Shown: piece after piece, positions 38,434 through 48,249 of the stretch
Position numbering within the stretch: the stretch's first letter is position 1
Layout of the letters: each line of letters opens with the position of its first letter
Assembly (NCBI GenBank): GCA_949710005.1
Contig: OX453282.1
Location: forward strand, 14,644,509 to 14,708,508
Reading direction: 5' to 3'
Length of the DNA: 64,000 bases
DNA from: Ricordea florida
Lineage: Eukaryota; Cnidaria; Anthozoa; Corallimorpharia; Ricordeidae
Position numbers and translations under genes: made by a program
The notes under the pieces: model-generated
What the model saw: only the letters and a program-made list of their open reading frames with translations
Database searches by the model: none
Told to the model about the DNA's origin: nothing

Positions 38434-39102
38434 TTAAGGTAAACGAGATTGTACATGTCTTGTTGCCGAGTAAAAATAATAAATGGCTTTGGCCAGGAAA
38501 CACAAACCAAGTATGACTAATAAAATTATTATGATTGTATTCAAGTCAATTCTTACCAGCCGAATCCTTCGTTGGAACTCTGGATCTTGTAAGAGGGCAT
38601 CTGTGGCTTCTTCAGAGGTCATAATGTACGTGGATGGTAATTGTTTCCTGCAATGCGGGCAGTCAAACCGTCTGTTGTCCAACCAATGTTTTAGGCAAGG
38701 ATCACAAAGTGGCTTTTTACAACATGGTGTTGGAGGGGCTGATTCGCCTTCAAAACAAACCAGACAAGGACCGTCAATGGGTGGATCTCGCGGTATAGTC
38801 AGAGGATTGGCTGCAACTGCTCCTGGTTCCTGGTTGTCCGGCTGTTGCTGAGTTGTTTCAGGTGGTGTTGCATCAGCATCAACAGCAGCAGCAGAAACAG
38901 ATGGCGGTGTCACAGGATCAGCGGATGTAGATGGTGTCACATCAGGAGCGGATGGTCCGGCTTCGTTATTTGAATTTAAATTAAACATATGGGACGACCC
39001 AGAAGGCGAAGGCGATACAGGGTCGCTGGAAGAAGAAGAAGAAGAACTTGTTGCTGGTCTTTTGGCAGCACCTCTTTGGCTCTGTTGTCTACGCTTGGGC
39101 AT
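38434..39102 (-). CDS. RING-finger protein with membrane tail and internal splice donor
   Basis: The unspliced frame encodes 222 residues from the ATG at 39102. It has a basic start (MPKRRQQSQRG), a long Ser/Pro/Ala-rich linker and a RING-type finger with Cys at 113, 116, 127, 128, 133, 136, 148 and 151 plus His139. Residues 189-205 or so form a membrane helix. RING proteins of this kind act as E3 ubiquitin ligases. After codon 182 the DNA reads CTG-GTAAGA, a good splice donor exactly at a codon boundary. Using it would remove the membrane helix and attach one of the tail exons A-M. TATA-like GTATATAA lies about 120 bp upstream. Confidence 0.8.
   Translation of the reverse strand: MPKRRQQSQRGAAKRPATSSSSSSSSDPVSPSPSGSSHMFNLNSNNEAGPSAPDVTPSTSADPVTPPSVSAAAVDADATPPETTQQQPDNQEPGAVAANPLTIPRDPPIDGPCLVCFEGESAPPTPCCKKPLCDPCLKHWLDNRRFDCPHCRKQLPSTYIMTSEEATDALLQDPEFQRRIRLVRIDLNTIIIILLVILGLCFLAKAIYYFYSATRHVQSRLP
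38551..38558 (-). promoter_or_regulatory. Predicted splice donor of the RING gene
   Basis: CTG followed by GTAAGA on the minus strand, with the last exon base at 38557. The junction is phase 0, matching the open phase of most downstream tail exons. Confidence 0.6.
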
Positions 39103-39220
39103 CTTGACCGTCAAATTGGAAAAAAAACTGATATCACCCTGTATCACAAATATCACCCTGTATCACCTTCGCCTACAAAGAGATGAGCGAAAAGACACCG
39201 ACTGGAAGCAGCGTCATTGC

Positions 39221-39228
39221 TTATATAC
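39221..39228 (-). promoter_or_regulatory. TATA-like box of the RING gene
   Basis: GTATATAA on the minus strand, about 120 bp before the ATG at 39102. Confidence 0.55.
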
Positions 39229-39235
39229 TTTTTTG

Positions 39236-39420
39236 GGGAAGCCGGTTTAAAACCGGTTTGTTTTTTTTTTTAAATAAGAGAGGGGGGTGGGGGGTACCCC
39301 CTATCAAAACAGGTTTTTTAAACAAGAAAAAACTTGAATGACTGATTTTGAAAAAAAATAAGAGAGGGGGTGGGGGGTACCCCCTATCAAAACGGGTTTT
39401 TTAACAAGAAAAACTTGATT
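39236..39420. repeat. Divergent promoter region with duplicated block
   Basis: A block of roughly 60 bp (AGAGAGGGGGTGGGGGGTAC, CCCTATCAAAAC, then TTTTTTAACAAGAA) occurs twice, at about 39275 and 39355. It follows a pair of ACCGGTTT sites. It separates the RING gene (minus) from the plus-strand gene at 39559. Confidence 0.8.
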
Positions 39421-39493
39421 GACAGGAATGAAAAACCTGATGAACCGGAAAAGACTGGTGAAACAGGTAAAGAACAGGGTATGCCTCAGAGAG

Positions 39494-39500
39494 TATAAAA
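39494..39500 (+). promoter_or_regulatory. TATA box
   Basis: TATAAAA lies about 60 bp before the ATG at 39559. ACCGG, ACTGGT and ACAGG phrases lie just upstream (39432-39475). Confidence 0.65.
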
Positions 39501-39558
39501 GAAGAGTGAGTTGTAGTATTTTCACCACAACTAGTGGAGCGAAGAAGAAGAAGCAAAC

Positions 39559-40179
39559 ATGGATGAGGAGATCAAAGAGAATATAGAAGCTCAGTTTTGG
39601 CGCGTCTATTGTGAATGCGTTTGGAACAGAGTCAAGTCTTTGGCGAATGAGGCCTGTTATGGATGTTCTCATAGAACTCCATGCGAAAAAGATCATAGTT
39701 GTGAAGCGGATGATGAAGCAAAGATTTCAAGGTTTATGGAAAGAGCGTTGACATGTGTCAAACCATCTCATATCATTCGCCCTTGGGTGCAATCTTACAC
39801 GATGATGGGTTACACCGCCAAACAAATGACTTGTTTTGATTCGAAATGGGTCATCCATCAATTTTCTCGTCCTGATAAACAAAGCATTTTGTTGGGTTTG
39901 ATGATTGACGGAGAGATGGTTACGCCCGCAGTGAGTGATCATGATTTATTACAAGCCATGAATGAAATGGAACAAGAAAGTGATGATGAAACGGAACAAG
40001 AAAGTGATGATGAGATATCAGAGCCAATGAATAGTGATGAGGAGTTATTACAAGCAGTATCCGTCCTTGAACAACAACAACAACAACAACAGGAAGAGGG
40101 GCAAGTTGATATGTTTTACCAAATTGTTCAACATGTTCGATTTTTGAACTTATATTCTTGCTATTCAATGTTGCAGTGA
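39559..40179 (+). CDS. 206-residue unknown, acidic, upstream of polymerase
   Basis: The N-terminal part has a compact cysteine group (CYGCSHRTPCEKDHSC, about residues 34-49). A middle domain of unknown type follows, then an acidic repeat (EQESDDE) and a poly-Gln run. The frame is intact. It has its own TATA box and ends five bases before the polymerase start, so it may share a promoter with the polymerase. The family is not recognised; an early regulatory protein is a guess. Confidence 0.65.
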   Translation: MDEEIKENIEAQFWRVYCECVWNRVKSLANEACYGCSHRTPCEKDHSCEADDEAKISRFMERALTCVKPSHIIRPWVQSYTMMGYTAKQMTCFDSKWVIHQFSRPDKQSILLGLMIDGEMVTPAVSDHDLLQAMNEMEQESDDETEQESDDEISEPMNSDEELLQAVSVLEQQQQQQQEEGQVDMFYQIVQHVRFLNLYSCYSMLQ

Positions 40180-40183
40180 GCAA

Positions 40184-43100
40184 ATGGGGGGACATCGTGG
40201 GAGAAGACAGCAACAAGAGCAGCAACGACAACAATAACAACCCAGTTATGATCTGAAAGAACAGAATCGACGCCACATTCCCAGATTCAAGACCTCAGGT
40301 ATTGATTATCATTTAACCATTGATATTCCCCAAGCCAAGACTATTCAAGAAGGAGCATCCAATTTGAATCATGTATTGGAAAGAGCCATTGCAGATATGA
40401 CTCGTGGAATTAATGAGCGAGATCAGATTCGTTTTTTCATGCAAACTCGCGAACTATCTTCACCCATCAGTCTACCATTCATGCCTGTAGAAGACCTCTC
40501 ATCTCAACGAATTATGTTTGAAGTGGAACGAGTGTTACAGTCCCATGAGGATTTGTATGTGAATCAAAGATTTGATGTGAATTTAGTTCACGTTTCTCTT
40601 CCCGCGGGGAGTGGAAGAAAGAAAGTCATCAATATGAGCAAGCGTTTGAGGGACAAACGATGTTTTATTCGAATAAAGAACAAGGACGAACTATGTATGG
40701 CCAGAGCCATAGTGGTTGGTCTGGCCAAATTGGAGAATGACTCCAAGTACGATGATATCTATCGGGGTCGACCCATACAAAGATCAAGAGCACAGGAATT
40801 ACATCATAAAGCAGGAGTCCCCCCACAACCATGTGGCATTGAAGAGGCGAAAAAAGTTTCAAGCCGTATTATCCCACTATCAACTGGTGATTGTCAGTGC
40901 GGAACATTTTGACGGTATTATTTACAAAGGTCCCACCCAGGAGAAAGTGATTTATTTATATTTACATCATGGTCATTATGATTTCATCACCTCCATGCCT
41001 GGATTCATGGGACGCATTTAATATTGTTTGGAATGTGAAAAGGGTTATAACACAGAAGATGGAAGGCATCATCGATGTAAGAAGAAATGTTTATCTTGTT
41101 TTCAAGAAGGATGTCGTGGTTATATATCCTCATGGATCTATTGCGCTTATTGCCGAAGATCATTTCAGGGACCTGGATGTTTTGAGAATCATCGTCGAAT
41201 GGGTCCTCAGGGTGGAATCTCTGTTTGCAAACAGTATCTCAAGTGTAAAGATTGCGGTAAAATGCTGGACCGGACTCAACGCAATGTCAATGAACACAAA
41301 TGTGGAGAAGTGATGTGCCGTGTGTGTAACAAGTTTGCCGACGAAAATCATCAGTGTTTTATGCAAGTACCCAAACAAGGCAAGAAAAGAAATAGAGATG
41401 ATGATGATGAGGAACAAGATGACTCCTTTTTTTTTTTGATTTTGAATGTACTCAAAACACTGGAATCCATGTACCTAATCTTGTGGTGGTGCAAGATCAA
41501 CACGGGAAGGAGTGGATGTGCGAGGCATTTTGCTCCTGGCTGTTTGACCAGATGCCAGGAGCAACCTGCATAGCCCATAACTTTAAGGGTTATGATTCTT
41601 ATTTTATTTTGGATTATTTGTACAAGAACAATGTGAAACCAACCCTCATCATGAATGGCGCCAAGACCATGGAGATGCGAGTACCAGAAGTTGATGTGCG
41701 TTTTATTGACAGTTTAAATTTTTTGCCTATGCCGCTGTCAAAGGTACCCAAAACATTTGGCATGAAAGAACTCAAGAAAGGTTATTTCCCCCATTGGGGA
41801 GGGCAGGGGAGCAGGGTTTGCGCAGTGGTGAGAGCGCTCGCCTTCCACCAATGTGGCCCGGGTTCGATTCCCGGCCCCGGCGTCATATGTGGGCTGCGTT
41901 TGTTGGTTCTCTACTCTGCTCCGAGAGGTTTTTCTCCGGGTACTCCGGTTTTCCCCTCTCCACAAAAACCAACATTTGATTTGATTTGATTTGATTTGTG
42001 CTTTACAGTGTCCCCAATTAGTACGTTAGTGCTAGATACAGTTGACACTCAAATAAAGTTCATTATTATTATTATTATTATTTCTTCAATACAGAAGAAA
42101 ACCAACATTATGTGGGACCCATACCAGATGTTGAGTACTATGACCCTGACGGCATGAAACCACAAGCTCGTGATGCGTTCCTGACCTGGTACCAAGAACA
42201 ACAGACAAAGAAGTTGGTGTTTAATATGCAAGAAGAACTGGTGGCTTATTGTCGATCTGATGTGGACATTTTCCGGCGATGTTGCTGTCAATTCATAGAA
42301 ACGGTGAATAGGGTTATGTCATATTCACCCTTTCAAAGAAAGTATGACCATTGCATCTTTATGCAATTTAATTTTTCGTACCGTGTTTCTGAAGGAGAAA
42401 ACCATTGCTATTATCCCTCATCTAGGCTACAGAAAAAAAGCCAATCAATCGCATTGCGCCTACCAGTGGTTGGCTCATGTGGCCCATGAGAACAATGCAG
42501 TGATTCGTCATGGCAGAAATGAAGGAGAAAAACGTGTGGGACCCTATTTGTTGGATGGATATTGTGAAGCTACCAATACAGCCTATGAGTTTCATGGTTG
42601 CTTTTTTCATGGCTGTATCAAATGTTTTCCCGGATCCACCATGAATCGCATCAGCAATTGTTCGATGCATGAATTGTATCAACATACCTTGGAAAGAACC
42701 AACTATTTGAAGAAAGAAGGCATTGACGTGGTGGAAATGTGGGAATGTCAGTGGCGAGAGCTCCTAAAAGAGAACCAAGAAGTGAAGGCATTTGTGGATG
42801 CATTGGAATTTGTTTCTCCCCTGAACCCGCGTGATGCCTTTTATGGGGGGCGTACCAATGCCACGAAATTGTTGGTGGAAGGAAAGAAGATCAAGTATGT
42901 GGATTTTACAAGTCTATACCCAGATATCAATAAGAATGGCGTGTATCCTGTGGGACATCCCAGAATATTTACGGACAATTTAAATCCTGCCCAGGCTGGA
43001 GATTACTTTGGTGTGATCAAATGTGATGTGCTTGCCCCCCCCCGCGGTTTATATCATCCCGTATTACCATTTAAGTGCAACAACAAACTCATGTTTGCAT

Positions 43101-44125
43101 TGTGTCAAACCTGTGCTGAAACATTACAACAAACCCCCTGTGAACACACGGATGAAGAAAGAACCTTGACTGGCACATGGGTGAGTCTAGAACTGGACTT
43201 GGCACGTGAGATGGGATACCGGGTGGTGAAAATACATGAAGTATGGCATTTTGATCAAAAAAGTCAAACTTTGTTTAAAGACTATATCGATATGTTTTTG
43301 AAGAAGAAACAGTAAGCATCGGGTTGGCCTTCTTGGTGTGAGAGCGACCAAGACAAAGCCAGGTACATTCAAGAATACCATCAACATGAAGGGATTCTTT
43401 TGGAGAAGGAGAATATCCAGTATAACGCAGGCGCCAGAAGTGTGTGGAAACAAATACTAAACAACATTTGGGGGAAATTGGGACAGCGTCCAAACAGACC
43501 CAAGTTGGAAGTGGTGAATGATACGAAACGTTATTTTGAACTGTTTACCAGCGCCAGTGTCAACATAAAAGATGTTCATCTTGTCTCTGATGATATGGTG
43601 GAAGTGTGTTATGTCCAAGAGAATGACTTTGTGGAAGCTTCCGACAGGACCAATGTTGTTTTGGCTGCCTTCACCACAGCTCAAGCGAGAATTAAATTGT
43701 ACCGTGTTATGGAGAAACTGGATGAAAGACTGTGTTATTACGATACAGACAGCCTTGTTTACATATTGGAAGAAGGACAGTGGGAACCCTCATTGGGCGA
43801 TTATTTGGGGGAACTCACCAACGAGTTGGACAGTGATGATCATATCATCACCTTTGTTTCGGCAGGCCCCAAGAATTATGCCTACAAGACATACAAGGGG
43901 AAAATTGTATGTAAAGTACGGGGATTTACGTTGAATGTCCGGACGACAGAGAAAGTGAACTTTCATACCATGGTGGACATGGTACGAGCCAATGACTGTG
44001 AACCTGTCACTGTTCATAACCCTCATAAGATTGTACGTGATACAAAGAACAAACAATTGGTGACGCAAACCCAAGACAAGAAATATAAACTGGTTTATAA
44101 CAAGTGTGATCAAACAAGATTATGA
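40184..44125 (+). pseudogene. Polinton-2 protein-primed DNA polymerase, broken
   Basis: The gene runs through at least seven frame changes (near 40240, 40850, 41020, 41430, 41540, 42360 and 43315) and is split by a SINE at about 41800-42090. Recognisable parts in order are an OTU-like region (KDELCMARAIVVGLAKLEND), several CxxC zinc-finger pairs and an exonuclease (FDFECT, then NFKGYDSYFIL). An endonuclease-like insert follows (LDGYCEATNTAYEFHGC), then polymerase motif A (VDFTSLYPDINK), motif B (WKQILNNIWGKLGQ) and DTDS. Some breaks lie in homopolymers (the T run at 41430), so assembly error should be excluded. Confidence 0.88.
41800..42090 (+). mobile_element. tRNA-derived SINE in the polymerase gene
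   Basis: The head has Pol III box A (GCGCAGTGGTGAGAGCGC) and box B (GGGTTCGATTCCC), as in a tRNA. A body follows with a CTCCGGGTACTCCGGTTTTC-type segment, a short (GATTT)n run and a final (ATT)n tail. It interrupts the polymerase between GYFPH and the codons for NTEENQ. Confidence 0.85.
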
Positions 44126-44394
44126 TACACTACCGTACGGATATTGAAGTGCAGTGACGACATTTTTTTATGTTGAAGCCTTTTGGTGGAAGAAAAAAAA
44201 GGTACTTTGATATTCACGTTTTTCTGTTGTTCTCTTAAGTTGTTTCCAGTCAAGAGAATGGTGGCTCCCTCCAGCGCATTTAGAAATTCCAAGGCTCTTG
44301 TTCTTTGAATAGGTCTACCATCTCTTATGAAATTATACTTGGGATCGTTTTCCAGTTTGGCCATACCTACCACTATGGCTCTGACCATACACAC
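44110..44394 (-). pseudogene. Second OTU-like fragment, opposite to the polymerase
   Basis: The product is closely related to the polymerase N-terminal region at 40660-40800 (VCMVRAIVVGMAKLEND here, LCMARAIVVGLAKLEND there), but on the other strand. It then diverges. Upstream, after one frame change near 44400, lies the H3-tail-like ORF, so the two may be exons or broken halves of one gene. The downstream end overlaps the polymerase 3' end. Confidence 0.6.
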
Positions 44395-44426
44395 TTCATC
44401 CGGGCTCTTGATACGGATGAAATTCC

Positions 44427-44600
44427 TTACATAAATTCTTCATTGGCTTCGAACTTGGTAGTCCTGTCAGTTCGAACATGTTCAAAAGGTGCTGCGATGG
44501 TGATTCCTGGTGGCATTCTTCGGTTCCGCCATCTTGTGGTTCGTCCTGTCTTCGGATTCCCGTATCCATATTTACGTGCTGTTTGTTTAATACGAGCCAT
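44427..44600 (-). CDS. Small protein with histone H3-tail-like N-terminus
   Basis: This is a 57-residue ORF from the ATG at 44600. Its first residues are MARIKQTARKYGYG, which match nine of the first ten residues of histone H3 (only T3 is changed to I), including K4, the Q-T pair, R8 and K9. The rest is basic and proline/threonine-containing, without a histone fold. A longer in-frame start at 44732 is possible but would bury the mimic. Such a tail could bind H3-tail readers or modifying enzymes. The frame ends just before the OTU-like fragment. Confidence 0.55.
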   Translation of the reverse strand: MARIKQTARKYGYGNPKTGRTTRWRNRRMPPGITIAAPFEHVRTDRTTKFEANEEFM

Positions 44601-44847
44601 ATCTTCATGGAGTCCATACTGTTCCGGACCTGTAGCGATGAGGTTTCTTAACTCCACCAGTTCACTGGAACCATCTTGATTCCTTGAAATGCTGCTTTGT
44701 AAACATGCTAGCGACATAAGGTGGAGACTCATCTTCTCTTTCTTTATGGTCCAAAAGAGCAGGACTGTGAGGTTTAATCTTTAAAACGTCTGTTGCGGCA
44801 AGCTACATAACGTGCAGACTCATCTTCTGTTTTCTTTGTATTTCAAG

Positions 44848-45180
44848 ATGAAGAGGCTAAAACTATCGATGATTCATGCTATTGCAAGAATGGATCCAGA
44901 GTTGAGCCGTTCAATCCAAGCCAATGTGTTGAACATTCCTGCCTGTTGTCTCCCATGTATAGTTTGGGATCTACGGAAATGTTGGAGAAGAGTGGAAGAA
45001 AAGCAACCACCCGTATGTTGGGGCCATGTAGCAGCGTTTATGCGGATGCTTGACTTTCTGACCTTATCGGTGGGACAAAAACATGTCATACAGGAGTGGT
45101 TGACAAAACAAGATATGACACTGCCCAGTTTACCATGGTTGGTGGTGATGTATTTGTATAATTACATGAGGAAGCCATAA
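44848..45180 (+). CDS. Possible Bcl-2-like protein
   Basis: A 110-residue helical protein. A segment VCWGHVAAFMRML (about residues 56-68) resembles the BH1 motif, with its WG pair. EWLTKQDMTLPSLPWLVVMY (about 84-103) resembles a BH2 region. Adenoviruses and other DNA viruses encode such anti-apoptotic proteins. The similarity is by eye only and weak outside these two segments. The start at 44848 was preferred over 44812 because the upstream residues look like leader sequence. Confidence 0.4.
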   Translation: MKRLKLSMIHAIARMDPELSRSIQANVLNIPACCLPCIVWDLRKCWRRVEEKQPPVCWGHVAAFMRMLDFLTLSVGQKHVIQEWLTKQDMTLPSLPWLVVMYLYNYMRKP

Positions 45181-45313
45181 AAACAATCCGGAGGATCAAC
45201 TTGTTTTAGTGTTACAATGCCTTGCTTGGGACGTGGATCTCTATCTTCTCTCACGTTGAGAAACTTGTTTAAACGGATAAGGTGTCATATTGCCTGCTGT
45301 AAAGGAATTGTGA

Positions 45314-46453
45314 TTGAAATTTCGGACGATCAAGAAGAGTATGAAGACGCGGCGGCAGAAATGGAAGACGGAAAGACAATCCATACCCATGCTAGAAAGA
45401 CTGTACTACAAACCAGGGAAACCTGCTGCCTTTGTTGGCGCCAAGCGATTGGTTGGTGCCGCTCGCGTCAAAGGAATCAAACCCTCCATAGCCAGGAAAT
45501 GGCTCGAATCTCAGGTTCCGTATACGTTACACAAGCCTGTGCGAAAGCAGTTTAAACGCAGTCGGGTGGTGGTCAATGGTATGGGTGAACAATGGCAAGC
45601 GGATCTTGTGGATGTACAAGCAAGGAGAATGATGGATTTCATTATCTTTTGACCGTCATTGATGTGCTCTCCAAATATGCCTGGGTGGTGCCTTTGAAAA
45701 ACAAAACGGGTAAAAGTTTGGTGGAAGCTTTTGATCACATTTTTAAACAAGATGAACGCATCCCTGAACGTTTGCAAACGGATAAAGGAACAGAATTCAC
45801 GAACCGCCAGTTTCAAACGTTTTTGGAATCCAAACACGTGGATCATTTTGTTACCTTCAGTGAAACCAAAGCCCAAATCGTGGAACGTTTTAACAGAACC
45901 ATCAAACGACGCATGTGGCGATATTTTACTCAAGTGAATCATTATCGTTACTTGGATGTGTTGGATGATTTGGTGAAAAGTTACAATAGTTCAACACATC
46001 GATCGCAGTATAGGAACTGCTCCCAACCGTGTCACCCAGGACAATGCTCAAGATGTATGGCGTTATTTGTATGGGGACAATTTTGTGAAACGAGTCAAAC
46101 GGATGCGTTTCAAGTTTAAAGTGGGGGATCAGGTACGTATCTCCAAAGAGAGAGGTATCTTTGAAAAGGGGTACACACCCAATTGGACGGAAGAAGTGTT
46201 TACCGTGGCCAGACGTAATCGTACCACAGTACCCACTTATCGATTAAAGGAATATGACGGGACATGGTTAAAAGGCATGTTCTATGAACCTGAACTGGAA
46301 CGAGTTCGAATCAAGGAGGATGATTTTTTCAAAGTGGAACAAATTCTCGATACTCGAGGGACGGGTCGTCGAAAAGAGTATTTAGTACGATGGAGAGGGT
46401 GGCCAAGTAAATATGATCAATGGATTCCTGCCCATTACATGAAAGATGTGTAA
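45314..46453 (+). pseudogene. Polinton-2 RVE integrase with chromodomain, broken
   Basis: The N-terminal region is at about 45400-45640 (YYKPGKPAAFVGAKRLVG and WQADLVD with the first catalytic Asp). After a frameshift near 45620 come QTDKGTEF (second Asp) and AQIVERFNR (Glu). After another frameshift near 45990 comes the C-terminal part. The end is a chromodomain (EQILDTRG, YLVRWRGWP, WIPA), as in Polinton integrases that target histone marks. AATAAA follows at 46453. Confidence 0.88.
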
Positions 46454-46458
46454 ATAAA
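46453..46458 (+). terminator. Polyadenylation signal after integrase
   Basis: AATAAA directly after the integrase stop. Several Polinton-2 genes have AATAAA overlapping their stop codon (48812, 49487, 50370). Confidence 0.55.
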
Positions 46459-46497
46459 AAGAGTTCTTGTCACTGGTTTTGAATCATTGATGTCAAC

Positions 46498-46845
46498 ATG
46501 TGGGCCCAAGAGGATTTCTACTTGATCCTTCCAAGCAACACCCTCAATGATCGTTTTTTGGATAACAGACCTCATCATTACAACATCGAGTTACCTCAAG
46601 ACATTCTATTGCGAGGAGACTGGAAAGTTGGACTCACTGAGATTGTGTTTTTTAAAACATGGTATCAACCCAGAAAAGTATCCCTGGACGAGACACATAA
46701 TGTGAGTTGGCAGTACAGCCCTGGAGAAAGGAAACCTTTTGTCACCAAAAAACTTCCTCCTGCTCACTATCCTGGTTACTACAGTGTGTTTGAACATGTC
46801 ACGGATACCATGGTGCATGATTTAGGACATTTTTGGATAAATTGA
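46498..46845 (+). pseudogene. Polinton-2 penton protein, truncated
   Basis: This opens MWAQEDFYLILPSN, then NIELPQDILLRGDWKVGLTE, the usual start of Polinton minor capsid (penton) proteins with a single jelly roll. It stops after 115 residues, about half the usual length. Sequence leading to the capsid gene follows at once, so the C-terminal half seems to have been deleted. Confidence 0.75.
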
Positions 46846-46902
46846 TTTTCAGTGGTGAAACACTCTCATTCGGAGCTAGGAAACGACAAGGATAACATCA
46901 TT

Positions 46903-48246
46903 ATGGAATTGGAGCAAGCTCCCAAACATTATGCCTCGGAGCATGGTGGAAATACGGCTTTGGAATTATTTAAATTACCTCCCACGGATACAAGTGTGCT
47001 GAGTGGACGTTGGCAATCGTATCACCCGGAATCAAGAATTTAACGTGGCAGTCCCATTGAATTCAACATTGAAACAACCCATGACTACATTGATCTATCC
47101 AAGTGTTATTTAAAGGTCAAGCTCAAAGTCACCAAAGCCAATGGCGATGATTTGGCCGACAAGAAATGCATTCCGATCAACAATTTCATGCACAGCATCA
47201 TCAAACAGATGTCCATCAAGCTCAACAATACCTTGGTCACTCAGCAAAATGACACTTATGCTTACAAAGCGTACATTGAAAATCTGTTGAGTTACGACCC
47301 AGCCAGTGCTCAATCGTACCTGACTTGTATCTTGTGGTATATCGATCAATCAGGAAAATTCAACTTGACGGAAACAACAGAGGCTAGTCAAGGGGCGGCT
47401 GTGCCAAACTTGGTGGAAAGACAACTGTTCATTGATAGCAGTAGTGTCGTGCAAATGCAAGGGACTCCTGCTCATGCTCTGTTCCACACAGACAAGTACC
47501 TGGTGGGGGATGTGAACATGAACATTCGCATTGACATCCACAATGAAGCCTTCTGTCTCATGTCAGCGACTGGTGCCGAAAAACTGCAAATCCTGGACTG
47601 TGAATTTGTGGTGCGTTATGTGAAAATCAATGATTCTGTGCGCCTACAACATCTCAACATCATGACAGGAAGAGTGAAAGGAAGCCTCCCCAGACCTGCC
47701 CTGTACAATTTGGAAAGAGGGGATGTGCAAGTCTACAACATTGCCAGTGGACAGTCCAGCTTTCAGAGAAACGATCTGTTCTTGGGCAAAATACCCAGGC
47801 GTGTTGTGATTGGTTTGGTGCGAAACGATGCCTATGTGGGAAACATGGGTCAAAACCCTTCTAATTTTCAGTTGTTTGGATTGAAGACCCTGAAGCTGCT
47901 AGTCAATGGCGAAGAATATCCCACATCAGCCATTGATTTGGATGACAACGGGAACGTGAATGGTTACAATTCACTGCTGTTGGGAAGCGGTCACATGCAC
48001 CGAGGACCTGGCCTGCAAATAAGCAGAAACAATTGGTTTGACGGTTTTGCTCCATTCATGTGGGATTTAACCCCAGATGGAAGCGGGGCAGCGGTTCATA
48101 TGCACCCGGAATACAAAGGCCAAGTCAGCATTAAAGGACTGTTCTCAGATCCCACCAACACAGTACTGACGATGATTGTCTATGCAGAGTATGTGGATGT
48201 GATGGAATTTGATGCTGACAAGAACGTGACCTACAACCTGGCTTAA
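46903..48246 (+). pseudogene. Polinton-2 major capsid protein, one premature stop
   Basis: A frame of 447 codons from the ATG at 46903, broken only by TAA at 47041-47043. Downstream it stays open. It has the Polinton double-jelly-roll capsid character: TTHDYIDLSKCYL near the start, PINNFMHSIIKQMSIKLNN, and GQVSIKGLF near the end. It lies between penton and protease, the expected place. One base change separates it from an open gene. Confidence 0.85.
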
Positions 48247-48249
48247 ATC

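Noticed and set aside
38483-38851. Plus-strand ORF opposite the RING gene
   Set aside because: It is the complement of the cysteine- and proline-rich RING frame, with no motif of its own.
41805-41885. A functional tRNA gene
   Set aside because: Boxes A and B are present, but the cloverleaf is not complete and the segment continues into a SINE body with a simple-repeat tail.
45217-45555. 112-codon ORF overlapping the integrase start
   Set aside because: The integrase-like residues are in the neighbouring frame, and this one has no family features.
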